From JAKAVN01 sp963796565 (GTDB taxonomy: Bacteria; Desulfobacterota; Binatia; Binatales; Binataceae), in assembly GCA_963796565.1 (NCBI GenBank), contig CAWCMA010000008.1, positions 62,001-126,000 on the forward strand: a stretch of 64,000 bases of DNA, given 5' to 3'. Position 1 is the stretch's first letter, and each line of letters starts with the position of its first letter. Below are positions 1-8,490 of the stretch, piece by piece. The notes below the pieces were generated by a model. The model had not been told where the DNA came from. It saw only the letters and a program-made list of their open reading frames with translations, and made no database searches. The position numbers were made by a program, and so were the translations under genes.

Positions 1-1077
1 GTCCATCACGATTGCATGCTCGGGCATCAGGCCTGCGATTGCCGCGCCGATCGTGGTCGCATCGAGGGCGCCCGTCGGCCGCGCCCCCGGCCCTTTGGCG
101 GCGCGCGCCGGTGCGGCTTTTGGCGCGCCGATAAGGTCGGCCAGCGCCTCGAGCGCCAGCGCCACGTCCTGCTCGAGCGTTGCGAGCGTGGTCACGCTGC
201 GGCCCTCGGGGATCAGCAAGCTCGGCATGTTGGGATAGCCGAAAAATGCGACCGGCGCGCGCTCGCCGGCCAGGATGACCGAGCTGGATTTCGCCAGGGC
301 GTCGAGCGCCATTTCGGGAAAGTAGGGCAGCTTCTCGACCGGCGGCCTCGCGCCGCCGCGCTCGACCCGCGCGGGGAACGTCCCGCACATCAGGCGGCAT
401 CCGCTCGCCGCGGCGATTCGCGCGGCGGCGTTAAGTCCGCGCTCGCGCAGCGCCGGTCCGCCCATGAAGAGCACGGTGTTCGCGCCCTCGCGCCGCAGCA
501 TCTCGGCCGCCGCGCGCACCGCGCTATCCGGCGCCGCCGGAGGCGACACTGACGGACGCGGCCCGGCCGCCGCGCCGGCCTCGCTCCACTGGCAATCGGA
601 GGGAACGATAAGCGTCGACGTACGGCCCGGCACCCGCATGGATTCGGCGATCGCCTCAGCCGTGTCGGCCGCGATCGCGCCCGCGCTCGCCGAGTGGCGA
701 ACCCATGCGGAGACCGGGCGGGCGAGCGATTCGATATCGGAAGTGAGCGGCGCGTCGGCTTTCAGATGCCAGGTCGCATGATCGCCGATCACGTTGACGA
801 TCGGCGAGTGCGCGCGCCGCGCGTTGTGCAGGTTGGCGATACCGTTGGCGAAGCCGGGTCCCAGATGCGTCAACGTGAGGGCAGGCCGGTCGGCCATCCG
901 CGCGTAGCCGTCGGCCGCGCCGGTGACGACGCCTTCGAAAAGCGCCAGCACCGCGCGCATTCGCGGGGCGGCGTCGAGCGCCGCGACCAACGGCATCTCG
1001 GTAGTGCCGGGGTTGGCGAAGCAGACGTCGACTCCGCAATTAAGCGCGGTCAGGATCAGGCTCTCGGCTCCATTCAT
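1..1077 (-). CDS. Thiamine-diphosphate-dependent enzyme, acetolactate-synthase-like (C-terminus cut by window edge)
   Basis: Open from an ATG at 1077 to the window edge, giving 359 residues of a longer protein. The N-terminus carries the PYR-domain signature FANPGTTE (residues 20-27), whose Glu27 is at the place of the conserved glutamate that activates the ThDP aminopyrimidine. It is followed by GAADGYARM and a LTLTHLGPGFANG stretch typical of acetolactate synthase, benzoylformate decarboxylase and their relatives. The central domain runs to about residue 355; the C-terminal ThDP-Mg binding domain (GDG motif) lies outside the window. A GGAG Shine-Dalgarno sits about ten bases before the start. 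It is the last gene of a minus-strand run after an amidohydrolase and an LLM oxidoreductase, suggesting a catabolic operon. The substrate cannot be decided from this half. Confidence 0.85.
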   Translation of the reverse strand, partial: MNGAESLILTALNCGVDVCFANPGTTEMPLVAALDAAPRMRAVLALFEGVVTGAADGYARMADRPALTLTHLGPGFANGIANLHNARRAHSPIVNVIGDHATWHLKADAPLTSDIESLARPVSAWVRHSASAGAIAADTAEAIAESMRVPGRTSTLIVPSDCQWSEAGAAAGPRPSVSPPAAPDSAVRAAAEMLRREGANTVLFMGGPALRERGLNAAARIAAASGCRLMCGTFPARVERGGARPPVEKLPYFPEMALDALAKSSSVILAGERAPVAFFGYPNMPSLLIPEGRSVTTLATLEQDVALALEALADLIGAPKAAPARAAKGPGARPTGALDATTIGAAIAGLMPEHAIVMD

Positions 1078-1134
1078 CTTCTATCAACTCCGCTTCGTTG
1101 GTCGTTTGGTTTCCGCGCTGAACGCAGGCCCCTG

Positions 1135-2838
1135 TTACGCGGCGGTGCCGGTGCGCAGCACCTTGCCGGGCAGGCCTCCCTGGTATTCGTCGTGCGCGAA
1201 CAGCACCTCGCCGCCGACGATCGTGTATTCGATTCCTTCCGAGCGCTCGATTAGCCGCGGCTCGCCGCCCGGCAGATCGTTGACCCACTCGGGCTTAAGC
1301 GGCTTTATCGTGGCTGGATCGAAAATCACCAGGTCGGCGTCCATCCCCGGCACGAGCCGGCCCTTGGTGCGCAGTTCGAGGAAGTCGGCCGGCTCCGAGG
1401 TCAGCCGCCGCACGCCTTCCTCCAGCGTCAGCACGCCGCGCCGATGCACCCATTCGTGGAGCAGGTAGGAGGTCAGGCCGGCGTCGCAGTGTTGTGCGAC
1501 GTGAGCGCCCGCGTCGCTGAGCCCGATGAGCGTATTGGGAAGCTTGAGGATGCGGCTTACGACGTCGGGATTGACGTTGATCACCGAGAGCGTCACGCCC
1601 AGTTCCATCCGCTCGTCCAGCGCGAGGTCGAGCAGCGCGTCAACCGCGTCCTTGCCGGTGGCCGCGGCGAGGTCGGCGATGCTCAGGTTAAGCCAGCGGC
1701 GGTTGTGCGCGTTTTCCACGCGCGCGATATGCACGCGATCCCATCGTCCGCGGAAAATCGCCTTGCCCCCGCCATCCTCGATTTCGCCGCGAAAGGCGGC
1801 GCGGAAATCCGCCGAGCGCACGAGCGCCATCTGCTCGTCGATGCCGCGGTTGAAGATTCCCTTCCATGAATCGAGCGCGGCGAAAATGAACGGCTCGCGC
1901 ATCGTATAATACTGCTGGATCGGACGCGGGGTGACCTGCGGCAGGATCTTCAGCCCGCTTCGGAGCAGCGGGGCGAGGCGCTCGACCGTTTGCTGATGCG
2001 CATCTGGGGGCGTGCCGGGCAGGTCGAGAAGTGCGAGCCAGGTCACCGGCCGCGTGCTCTCGCGCGCCAGCATGGTCAGCAAATCGAAGCCGCCCTCGTT
2101 GGGCACGCTGGTCGAGCCGCGGTTGGGAAGAATCTCGATAACGCCGCGGCCCAGCTCGCGCATCGCGCGGCAGAGCGCGCGCAATTCCTCGTCGCTCGCC
2201 ATCCGGCTCGCCAGCGGACGGCCCTGGAAGCCGATATGCTGCGGCGCGAGGCTCATCGAGAAACCGGCGGCGCCGGCGCTGAGCGCCTCGCGGTAAAGAC
2301 GCGCCATCTCGGCCGTCTCGGCTTCGGTCGCAGCGCGCTCGGCCGCCTTCTCGCCGATGACGTAGTAGCGCAGCGCCGAGAGTGGCACCAGGAAGCCGAC
2401 GTTGAGCGCGACGCCGCGCCGCGCGGTCGCCGCCATATATTGCGGAAAGCTTTCCCAGTCCCACGCCACTCCGCGCATCAGCACGTCGTGCGGCAGCGCC
2501 TCGACGTTGACCAGATCCCACGCCATCGTGGATTGCTGCCCGGGGCGGCACGGCGCGACGCCCACCCCGCAATTGCCCATCAGCAGCGTGGTTACACCAT
2601 GCCAGCACGAGCAGGTGAGTAGCGGGTCCCATGAAATTTGCGCGTCGTAGTGCGTGTGGATGTCGATGAAGCCGGGCGCGAGGACCGCGCCGCCGGCGTC
2701 GATCTCGCGCCGCGCGGGGCCGCCCGCCTCACCGACCGCGGCTATTTTGCCGTCCTTCACCGCGAGCGCGCCGTGACGCATCGGCGCTCCGGTGCCGTCG
2801 CAGATGGTGGCGTTGCGGATCAGCAGGTCGTGGGCCAT
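1135..2838 (-). CDS. Amidohydrolase, N-acyl-D-amino-acid deacylase (D-aminoacylase) family
   Basis: 567 residues, normal length for the D-aminoacylase branch of the metal-dependent amidohydrolases. The small N-terminal beta-sandwich (LLIRNATICDGTG) leads into the TIM barrel with the metal motif HTHYDAQ (His61, His63) and the family motif GNCG, whose Cys90 corresponds to the zinc-bridging cysteine of D-aminoacylase. The C-terminus returns to the sandwich with a typical KGRLVPGMDADLVIFDP segment. The start at 2838 has GGAGGA just upstream. It lies 57 bases before the TPP enzyme and 175 after the LLM gene on the same strand. Family members hydrolyse N-acyl-D-amino acids or other cyclic and linear amides; the true substrate is unknown, but the neighbours suggest catabolism of an organic nitrogen compound. 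Confidence 0.85.
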   Translation of the reverse strand: MAHDLLIRNATICDGTGAPMRHGALAVKDGKIAAVGEAGGPARREIDAGGAVLAPGFIDIHTHYDAQISWDPLLTCSCWHGVTTLLMGNCGVGVAPCRPGQQSTMAWDLVNVEALPHDVLMRGVAWDWESFPQYMAATARRGVALNVGFLVPLSALRYYVIGEKAAERAATEAETAEMARLYREALSAGAAGFSMSLAPQHIGFQGRPLASRMASDEELRALCRAMRELGRGVIEILPNRGSTSVPNEGGFDLLTMLARESTRPVTWLALLDLPGTPPDAHQQTVERLAPLLRSGLKILPQVTPRPIQQYYTMREPFIFAALDSWKGIFNRGIDEQMALVRSADFRAAFRGEIEDGGGKAIFRGRWDRVHIARVENAHNRRWLNLSIADLAAATGKDAVDALLDLALDERMELGVTLSVINVNPDVVSRILKLPNTLIGLSDAGAHVAQHCDAGLTSYLLHEWVHRRGVLTLEEGVRRLTSEPADFLELRTKGRLVPGMDADLVIFDPATIKPLKPEWVNDLPGGEPRLIERSEGIEYTIVGGEVLFAHDEYQGGLPGKVLRTGTAA

Positions 2839-3013
2839 CGCGAGATTCCTCCGGCGCGCGGGGCGGACGAGAGCGTGAACGGTCGCGGGAGCGCGGGTTT
2901 GCCGGCGCGCCGCGCGGCCGCCCCGGCCCTCGCAATGTGCCGCGGGTTCAAGTGAGCTTCGCGCCGGCCCTCTGGACTGTCAAGGCGCGTCCGGCGTGCG
3001 AACTTCTTACAAC

Positions 3014-3934
3014 CTATGCGAAGGCCGGCATCACTTCGCGCGCGAACAGCTCGACCGTCTGCGGCGGCGCCAGGTCGGCGAACATCATCGTGAACATCGT
3101 GATGCCCCACGAGACGCGCTCGCGCAACTGCTTTACCACCTCGTCGGGCGTGCCCTTTATCGCGGTGAACGAAAACGGCTTGCGCCCCTTGGCCATCTCC
3201 CACTTCTGATCCACCTCGGCCTTGTTCGCGCCGATACAAACCATCACCTGCTCCGAGACGGTGATCGCCTTGGGGTCGCGGCCGACCGCGCGGCAATGCT
3301 CGTGCAGCACGCCGAGGGTTTTTTTGAAGTCGCGATAACCGGCCGGCATATTCCAGCGATCGGCGTACTTGGCGACCAGCCGCAGCATCACTTTTTCGCC
3401 CGCGCCGCCGATCATGATTGGCGGATGCGGCTTCTGGACGGGCTTGGGATTGTTGGGCGCGTCGGCGACCGTGTAGTAGCGGCCTTTAAAGCTGGCGCGA
3501 TTTTCGGTGAACATCGCCTTGAGGATCTGCAGGCCCTCCTCGAGCTGGCGCAGGCGGGTTCCGATCGACGGGAATTCGTAGCCGTAGGCGCGGTACTCCT
3601 GCTCCATCCAGCCCGCGCCCAGGCCGACTTCGAGCCGGCCGTTGGAGATCTGGTCGATAGTGGTCAGCGACTTGGCCAGCAGCGCCGGATTGCGAAAGGA
3701 GTTGCACAACACCAGCGTGCCGATACGCACGCGCTCGGTGCGCGCGGCGATCGCGCTCATCATCGGAATCGATTCAAGCAGGTCGACATCGGGCATCCCG
3801 ATGGTCCAGAAGTGGTCGACCAGCCACAACGAATGATAGCCCAGGCGCTCGGCCAGCTCGGCGCGGTCGATCAGGGTCTTGACGGTCGCGCCGGCTTGCG
3901 GCGACCAGAACGCGAATTCGATTTTTCCGCTCAT
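3014..3934 (-). CDS. LLM-class oxidoreductase, probably F420-dependent
   Basis: 306 residues of the bacterial luciferase-like monooxygenase fold: an N-terminal strand (IEFAFWSP), LVDHFWTIG, the conserved SNGRLEVGLGAGW stretch around residue 100 and a C-terminal KPHPPIMIGGAGE motif. The single-domain length and pattern resemble the subgroup annotated as F420-dependent (Rv1855c-like, TIGR03560). The start is preceded by AAGGAG. It is the first gene of the minus-strand run that continues with the amidohydrolase and the TPP enzyme, and is divergent from the secreted hydrolase at 4063. Cofactor use (F420 versus FMN) is inferred from subfamily resemblance only; a PPOX-fold protein at 46345 also hints at F420 use. 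Confidence 0.85.
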   Translation of the reverse strand: MSGKIEFAFWSPQAGATVKTLIDRAELAERLGYHSLWLVDHFWTIGMPDVDLLESIPMMSAIAARTERVRIGTLVLCNSFRNPALLAKSLTTIDQISNGRLEVGLGAGWMEQEYRAYGYEFPSIGTRLRQLEEGLQILKAMFTENRASFKGRYYTVADAPNNPKPVQKPHPPIMIGGAGEKVMLRLVAKYADRWNMPAGYRDFKKTLGVLHEHCRAVGRDPKAITVSEQVMVCIGANKAEVDQKWEMAKGRKPFSFTAIKGTPDEVVKQLRERVSWGITMFTMMFADLAPPQTVELFAREVMPAFA

Positions 3935-3989
3935 CGTAGTAAAACTCCTTGGCCAACTCCGACGGACACCGTTCGATGGCGTATATGAG

Positions 3990-4045
3990 ACGACTGTTCC
4001 ACTATTTCACTTATTTCACTGTTCCACTCTTTTACTGTTTTGCGG
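3990..4045. repeat. Degenerate short tandem repeat, TTCCACT/TTTCACT units
   Basis: The AT-rich gap between the divergent LLM and hydrolase genes holds about six degenerate 8-9 base units of the form TTTCACTG or TTCCACTC; the word ACTGTTCCACT occurs exactly twice (3993-4003 and 4018-4028). The repeat lies directly before the signal peptide start at 4063. Confidence 0.6.
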
Positions 4046-4062
4046 CGCGGATGCACAACGAG

Positions 4063-5229
4063 ATGAGACGGCGAATCGCGATCGCGCCGGGTCTCGCGCT
4101 GATGCTCGCGTTGGCGACAGCGCTCGGCGCTCCGGGCACGCGGCACGCTTTCGCGTCGTCAGGGTCGCAGGCGTTCTCACAGCTCGGCGCGCCGCGCGCG
4201 CTCAAGGGCGCGGCGGGAATCTACGAATGGCATTTCGTCGCGGAGCGCGGGCCGTCGCCGTTCGATCGGATCGGGCTCCATCGGATCGCGAGCGGCCCGG
4301 CCGCGCCGGCGCATCCGGAAATCGTGATGCTCTACCTTCCCGGCACCAACATGAATGGCGAGATTGCGGTCGACGACGCGCGCTACTCGATGCCGCTCTA
4401 CCTAGCCGCGCACGGGGTCGACGTCTGGACGATGGACTACCGCACCCACTTCGTCCCGCCCGACACGCCGCCCGAGAAGCTTGCCGTGATGATGGGATGG
4501 ACGAACCGCATGTTCGACGGCGATATCGAAGCGGCGGTTGCTTTCGTCAACGCACAGACGCACAACGAAAACCTCTTCATCGCCGGCTTCAGCCGCGGCG
4601 CGAGCTTCGCCTACCTGTTCGCGGCGTTGCATCCGCAACACGTGGCCGGACTCGTGATTCTCGACGGCTTCATTCCGCGCCGTGCTGCTCCGGCGATGCC
4701 CGCCGGGCGCGTCGCCGACGACATTGGCGGACGCCATCTGACCTACGACAAGCGCCGCGCGCTGATGGAGGCGGTGATTCGCGGCCCCGGCGGTCCGGCA
4801 CCGCTGCCGAAATACAAGAGCGCGGCGGAAAACCTCGAGCACGTGGTCTATGACGCCGACGGCATATTCGGAGGACATGGCGGGCTTGCGAATCCGCAGG
4901 GCGGATTTTCGGATCCGTCGGTGCTGGCGCGGGTGCTGATCGGTTACGACCGATGGTGGCCGGCCGCGCAGGATTACAACAATCCGTTCGATGCGAGCGC
5001 GCTGGCGCGGCTTAAGGCCTCAAAGATTCCGGTGATCGCGTTCGCCAGCACCAACATTTCCGCGCAGTGGCCGGCGATGGTGACCGGGGCGGCCGCGGCG
5101 ACCGGCAGTGCCGACGTAACTGTCAAACGGCTCGTGGGATGGGGTCATCTCGACGTTATCTGCGGCACGCACGCGGAGAGCGAAGTCTACGCGCCGGTGC
5201 TCGCGTGGCTCAGGCGGCATCAGAAGTAG
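4063..5229 (+). CDS. Exported alpha/beta hydrolase
   Basis: 388 residues from the ATG at 4063, chosen because it gives a classic signal peptide (MRRRIAIAP, then a hydrophobic Leu/Ala core and a cut near AFA). ATGs at 4051 and further upstream are open in frame but add residues that look like translated intergenic repeat. The alpha/beta-hydrolase nucleophile elbow GFSRG places Ser177; an oxyanion-like stretch IVMLYLPGTNMNG precedes it and the C-terminal GWGHLDV supplies the likely catalytic His. The product should act in the periplasm or outside the cell. No close named family was recognised; esterase or lipase activity is a guess. It converges on a small membrane protein whose stop overlaps its 3' end by 20 bases. 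Confidence 0.8.
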   Translation: MRRRIAIAPGLALMLALATALGAPGTRHAFASSGSQAFSQLGAPRALKGAAGIYEWHFVAERGPSPFDRIGLHRIASGPAAPAHPEIVMLYLPGTNMNGEIAVDDARYSMPLYLAAHGVDVWTMDYRTHFVPPDTPPEKLAVMMGWTNRMFDGDIEAAVAFVNAQTHNENLFIAGFSRGASFAYLFAALHPQHVAGLVILDGFIPRRAAPAMPAGRVADDIGGRHLTYDKRRALMEAVIRGPGGPAPLPKYKSAAENLEHVVYDADGIFGGHGGLANPQGGFSDPSVLARVLIGYDRWWPAAQDYNNPFDASALARLKASKIPVIAFASTNISAQWPAMVTGAAAATGSADVTVKRLVGWGHLDVICGTHAESEVYAPVLAWLRRHQK

Positions 5230-5500
5230 GCGGCGGCGCGGCGGGCCGCGGGTCCGTGCGCGAGTCCCGGGCGCGCGGGCGCAACAGCAGCGTCGCCACC
5301 AGCGCCCACATCCCGAGCGCAAAGCCGAGCAGCGCCCACACCAGCGGCGAGCGGCCGCGGCGCCAGGCGATATTCGCGGTGAGCGGCGCCAGCGCCGCGT
5401 CGATAATCAGCGAGGTCGCGATTATTTCGGCCGGGCCCCCGCGATAGCGCATCAGGGCGAAGCCGGAGGTCACGCTGAGGATGGTTGCGATCGTCCACAT
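5210..5500 (-). CDS. Small membrane protein of unknown function
   Basis: 96 residues from an ATG at 5500. Two hydrophobic segments are visible (about residues 2-18 and 28-45 merging into a weaker stretch, then a clear one at about 54-71), with a basic loop WRRGRS between and a Pro/Asp-rich polar tail. It resembles no family I recognise. Its last 20 bases overlap the 3' end of the convergent hydrolase. No clear Shine-Dalgarno is present. The composition and the membrane pattern support a real gene, but a spurious frame cannot be fully excluded. Confidence 0.55.
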   Translation of the reverse strand: MWTIATILSVTSGFALMRYRGGPAEIIATSLIIDAALAPLTANIAWRRGRSPLVWALLGFALGMWALVATLLLRPRARDSRTDPRPAAPPPTSDAA

Positions 5501-5570
5501 TGGATTACGCGCACATCAGCATTGCGCACAGGTCAGTACGTTCACATCCGTCGATCGGTTGCACTTTGGT

Positions 5571-5598
5571 TTGCAGCGCTCCCGCGCGAGACTATAGT
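5571..5598 (+). promoter_or_regulatory. Sigma70-type promoter with -10 eight bases before the start codon
   Basis: TTGCAG (5571-5576), a 16-base spacer and TATAGT (5593-5598) precede the ATG at 5607 by only eight bases. Transcription would begin at or within one or two bases of the start codon, giving a leaderless mRNA; no Shine-Dalgarno is present. Confidence 0.6.
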
Positions 5599-5606
5599 GG
5601 TTAGCG

Positions 5607-6041
5607 ATGGCACGCCGCGACGCCGAAAGTATTATTTCCAAGCTGCGCCAGGTGAGCGAAGAAGGCCTCGGCAGCGTGATGGGCGAGTTGATGGCCAACG
5701 AACGGATGCGCAAGGGGTTGGGCCGCGCGGGAGAACGATTGATGGCCAACAAGGGCGTCTTCGATCGCAACGTCGAGACCGTTCTCGACTTCGTCAACAT
5801 CCCGTCCAAACGCGACGTCCGCGAACTGAAATCCCGACTCGACACGCTGTCCAGCCAACTGGTCAACCTTAGCATGAAGATCGATCGGATGCTGGCGGCG
5901 GGCGAGATGCCCGCGCCGCGCCACGCCCGCTCTGGCGTGGGCGAAGTCGAGCCGGTTCGACCGGTCCGGCCGGCACCCGGACCGCGTCCCGTACCGCGCC
6001 GGCGCAAGAGCCGCGGCAACTCCACCAGCAGTTCCGACTGA
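5607..6041 (+). CDS. Helical polar protein, possibly phasin-like (unknown function)
   Basis: 144 residues. The first 100 are amphipathic and helical: two alanine/glycine-poor helices with MANERMRKGLGRAGERLMANK, then VLDFVNIPSKRDVRELKSRLDTLSSQL, which looks like a coiled coil of the kind seen in PHA-granule-associated phasin/PhaF or PhaE-like proteins. The last 45 residues are a Pro/Arg-rich tail ending in a Ser run. The tail DNA contains small hairpins. The protein probably associates with a surface or partner through the coiled coil, but this is inference; no PHA synthase is in the window. The promoter and start spacing suggest leaderless translation. Confidence 0.7.
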   Translation: MARRDAESIISKLRQVSEEGLGSVMGELMANERMRKGLGRAGERLMANKGVFDRNVETVLDFVNIPSKRDVRELKSRLDTLSSQLVNLSMKIDRMLAAGEMPAPRHARSGVGEVEPVRPVRPAPGPRPVPRRRKSRGNSTSSSD

Positions 6042-6096
6042 CCAAACCAAAGCGTCCATAACGGCGCGGTACGGAACCGCGGCGGCTTCGCCACGT

Positions 6097-7336
6097 TCAC
6101 AGGATTGCGAGACTCTGCCCCAGCCGGGCGAGATCGGCAAGCTCAGCCGGCTCGTGTCCGAGGTCGGGCGCCGCGAGCAGTGTTAATCCCGCAGGCAAGC
6201 CCGCGCGCAACGACGCTATCGCGGCGGCTTCGCGCTGATGCAGCGCCGCGAAGTCCTCGGCCGCGCGCAACAGCTTGCGCCTGAGCACTGGTGCGAGCAC
6301 GGCGCGCGCGATTTGCGCCTCCGACACGGTCGCGGGCAGCGTACGATTCACGATAACCGCCCGCGGCTCGATTCCGGCCGTGCCGAGCGCCGCGAGAAAC
6401 TCGTGCGCCTGCGCCGTGCGCTCGGGCTCGGCGGTGGTGACTACGACCACCGCGGTGTTGCCGGCGACCAGGAGTTGTTGCGCGCGCGCGGCGCGCTCGG
6501 CGAATCCGGCATACATCCCGTCGAAGCTGCGTACGAAGGCCTGTACGTCGCCGAGCAGATGCAGTCCCGTGAGGCGGTCGAAGGCGGAGAGCACCGCGCG
6601 CGCCGCGAGGTCGACGACGCTGAACCCGCGGCGCATCCTGCCGCCCAGCAGGGTGACGGCGCGCGAGTTGAGCAGATCGAGCAGGCGGCGCGGGGCATCG
6701 AGGAAGTCCAGCGCCTCGCGCGCAGGCGGTGTGTCGAGCACCACCAGGTCGGTCGCCGGTTCCTCGCTCAACTCGAGCAGCCGCTCCATCGCCATATAAT
6801 CGCCCACGCCGGCCAGCGCCTGCGAGAGATTGCGGTAGATGCGGTTTTGTATGATCGCGTCGGCGGCGGCGGGCGAGGGCGCGTGGCGTGCGACAATCGC
6901 GTCGAAGGTGCGCTTGGGGTCCAGGCGCAGCGCGCGCAGGCGCCCGGCGCGACGCGCCGGGCGCCTGCGCGCGCCTCCCATGCCGCCGCGGCCGCGCGCG
7001 GCCGCGGCGAGTTCCGTCACATTCGATGAGTCCACGTTCGAAGAATCCGCCGAATCGAACAAGCCGACCAGATCCGGCGCATCGCGCCACATCCGCCACA
7101 TCCGCCAGACCGTCGAGCGACACCGCGCGCGGCTCGGCGGCGTCGACGGCGTCGAGCCCGAGCGCGTCGAGCAGGCGCGGCGCCGGGTCGACGGTCATCA
7201 CGTCGACCCGCCGCCCGGCCATCGCGGCTCCGAGCGCGAGCGCCGCGCTGACCGTCGTCTTGCCCACGCCGCCAGGACCGAGGCATACGACCAGGCGGCC
7301 GGCCAGCAGGCCGTGCGATGGGTTCGCGGTGGTCAT
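6097..7336 (-). pseudogene. ArsA/GET3-like ATPase, frameshifted
   Basis: The N-terminal part reads in one frame from the ATG at 7336 and holds the Walker A motif LGPGGVGKTT (residues 19-28) and the switch VDPAPRLLDALG. After about 7090 the homology continues in another frame (LRLDPKRTFDAIV, VVLDTPPAREALDFLDAP, VVVTTAEPERTAQAHEF) to the stop at 6097. Between the two lie a nine-base tandem repeat (around 7085-7106) and a perfect 20-bp inverted repeat (6931-6973), so the frame is lost in a stretch of repeat-derived DNA. Either the gene is broken, or there is a sequence error in a hard-to-read hairpin. An open ATG at 7101 could make the C-terminal part alone, without Walker A. The start overlaps the stop of the second ArsA-like gene by four bases (ATGA), so the pair was translationally coupled. 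Confidence 0.75.
6931..6973. repeat. Intragenic perfect inverted repeat H1 (20-bp stem, 3-base loop)
   Basis: Arms 6931-6950 and 6954-6973 are exact reverse complements, loop GAC. It lies in the ArsA-like gene just upstream (on + coordinates) of the conserved LDPKRTF segment, in the zone where the reading frame changes. Confidence 0.9.
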
Positions 7337-8430
7337 TCCGGGCTTTCAGATCCTGCAGATCCCGCAGATCTTGCAGATTTTGCAGATCTCGCGGGTCTTG
7401 CAGCTTTCGCTGATTTCGCGGCCTTCGCGGATCCCGCCGAGCCCGCCGATCTCGCCGAGGCTGGCGGCCTGGCCGACTCGGGCGGGAACAGCCGCGCGTC
7501 CAGCGCGCGGCTCAGCTCTTCGAGTTCAGCCCGGCCCATCGCCGGACTGAACAGCATCGGCAGTTCGACGACTCGGAGGCCGGCGCGGGACGCTTCGCGG
7601 CGCGCCCGCGCCGCGAAGCGTCCCGCGCCGTCGCGCCATCGTGCCAGGCGGGCGCATTCCGGAGACGCGCCGGGCGCTTCGAGTTCGTCGATTTCGCGCG
7701 GGCTGAACAGCGGATGCGGCACGCAATTGAGCGCCACCGCGGCGACGCTCACGCTGAGCCGCCCGCGCAGGACGTCGGAAGCTTCCAGCGCCTCGCGCAG
7801 GGCCAGCTCCTGCGGTGTCAGCGTCAGCATCACGGCGAAGCGCGACGCGTCGGCGAGGAAACTCTCGACGTTGGCGGCCAGCCGATTGAGCGTTCCGAGG
7901 GGTGCTATCTGCTTCAGCGCGCCCGGTACCGAGAGCAGCTCGATTGCGCTGCCGGTGGCCGGCGCGTCGACCACGACGAAGTGGTCCTCCAGCGCGGCGT
8001 GCCCGGCGACGATGCGCAGCCGCTCGAGCATCAGGAACGCTTCGAGGCCCGGCAGCGCGGCGCTGACGTAGCCGAAGGTGCGGCTCTGCAGCATGCGGCG
8101 CGCGATTGCTTTGATCGGCACGATACGTTCGATGAACGCTTCGAGCTCGGTGGCCGCGCTGAGCGAGATGGTCTCCAGATTAGCGATCGTATTGGGTTTG
8201 GCGATCGGGGCAGTGCCGTTGCCACGCGGAGCGGCGTCATCCGGCGGGACGCAGTCGTCCGGATGGCCGCTGGATTCGATTCCAAGCATCCGCGCCGCCC
8301 ACATCCGCTGGTCCAGGTCGACCAGCAGGGTGGGGCGCCGGCGCGCGAGGCAAAGCGCGAGCGCCGCGGCCACCGCACTTTTGCCGGTGCCGCCCTTGCC
8401 CGTGACCAGAATTAGCCGCGCAAGTGCCAT
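7333..8430 (-). CDS. ArsA/GET3-like ATPase, second subunit
   Basis: 365 residues. Walker A is VTGKGGTGKS (residues 9-18), the deviant Walker A of the ArsA/MinD/Get3 class with a signature Lys; LLVDLDQRMWAARMLG and VVVDAPATGSAIELL supply the switch and Walker B-type motifs. Family members are dimeric ATPases that couple ATP hydrolysis to cargo binding (arsenite or tail-anchored proteins), but paired bacterial copies without ars genes nearby have no proven role. The C-terminal 40 residues are an Ala/Ser/Lys/Arg repeat encoded by nine-base units. A 23-bp inverted repeat sits at residues 268-284. The next gene starts inside its stop codon. A TACATT hexamer lies seven bases before the ATG. Confidence 0.85.
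   Translation of the reverse strand: MALARLILVTGKGGTGKSAVAAALALCLARRRPTLLVDLDQRMWAARMLGIESSGHPDDCVPPDDAAPRGNGTAPIAKPNTIANLETISLSAATELEAFIERIVPIKAIARRMLQSRTFGYVSAALPGLEAFLMLERLRIVAGHAALEDHFVVVDAPATGSAIELLSVPGALKQIAPLGTLNRLAANVESFLADASRFAVMLTLTPQELALREALEASDVLRGRLSVSVAAVALNCVPHPLFSPREIDELEAPGASPECARLARWRDGAGRFAARARREASRAGLRVVELPMLFSPAMGRAELEELSRALDARLFPPESARPPASARSAGSAGSAKAAKSAKAARPARSAKSARSAGSAGSESPE
7340..7470. repeat. Nine-base degenerate tandem repeat in the 3' end of the ArsA-like gene
   Basis: Five near-identical units of the form CAGATC(C/T)(T/C)G run from about 7351 to 7395 and decay into related GCCGATCTC/TTCGCGG units to about 7470. They encode the Ala/Ser/Lys/Arg tail of the protein on the minus strand. 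Confidence 0.7.
7581..7630. repeat. Intragenic perfect inverted repeat H2 (23-bp stem, 4-base loop)
   Basis: Arms 7581-7603 and 7608-7630 match exactly, loop GCCC. It encodes an Arg/Ala-rich segment (residues 268-284) of the ArsA-like ATPase between two better conserved regions, in frame. Confidence 0.92.
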
Positions 8431-8437
8431 CGGGTAG

Positions 8438-8443
8438 AATGTA
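8438..8443 (-). promoter_or_regulatory. -10-like hexamer TACATT seven bases before an ATG
   Basis: On the minus strand TACATT ends seven bases before the ATG at 8430, and no Shine-Dalgarno is present. A -35 is not convincing. It fits a leaderless start for the ArsA-like pair. Confidence 0.35.
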
Positions 8444-8490
8444 GAGCCGCAGAGAGCAGCGGTCTATCTGAACCGCAGAGATTTAGCAGG

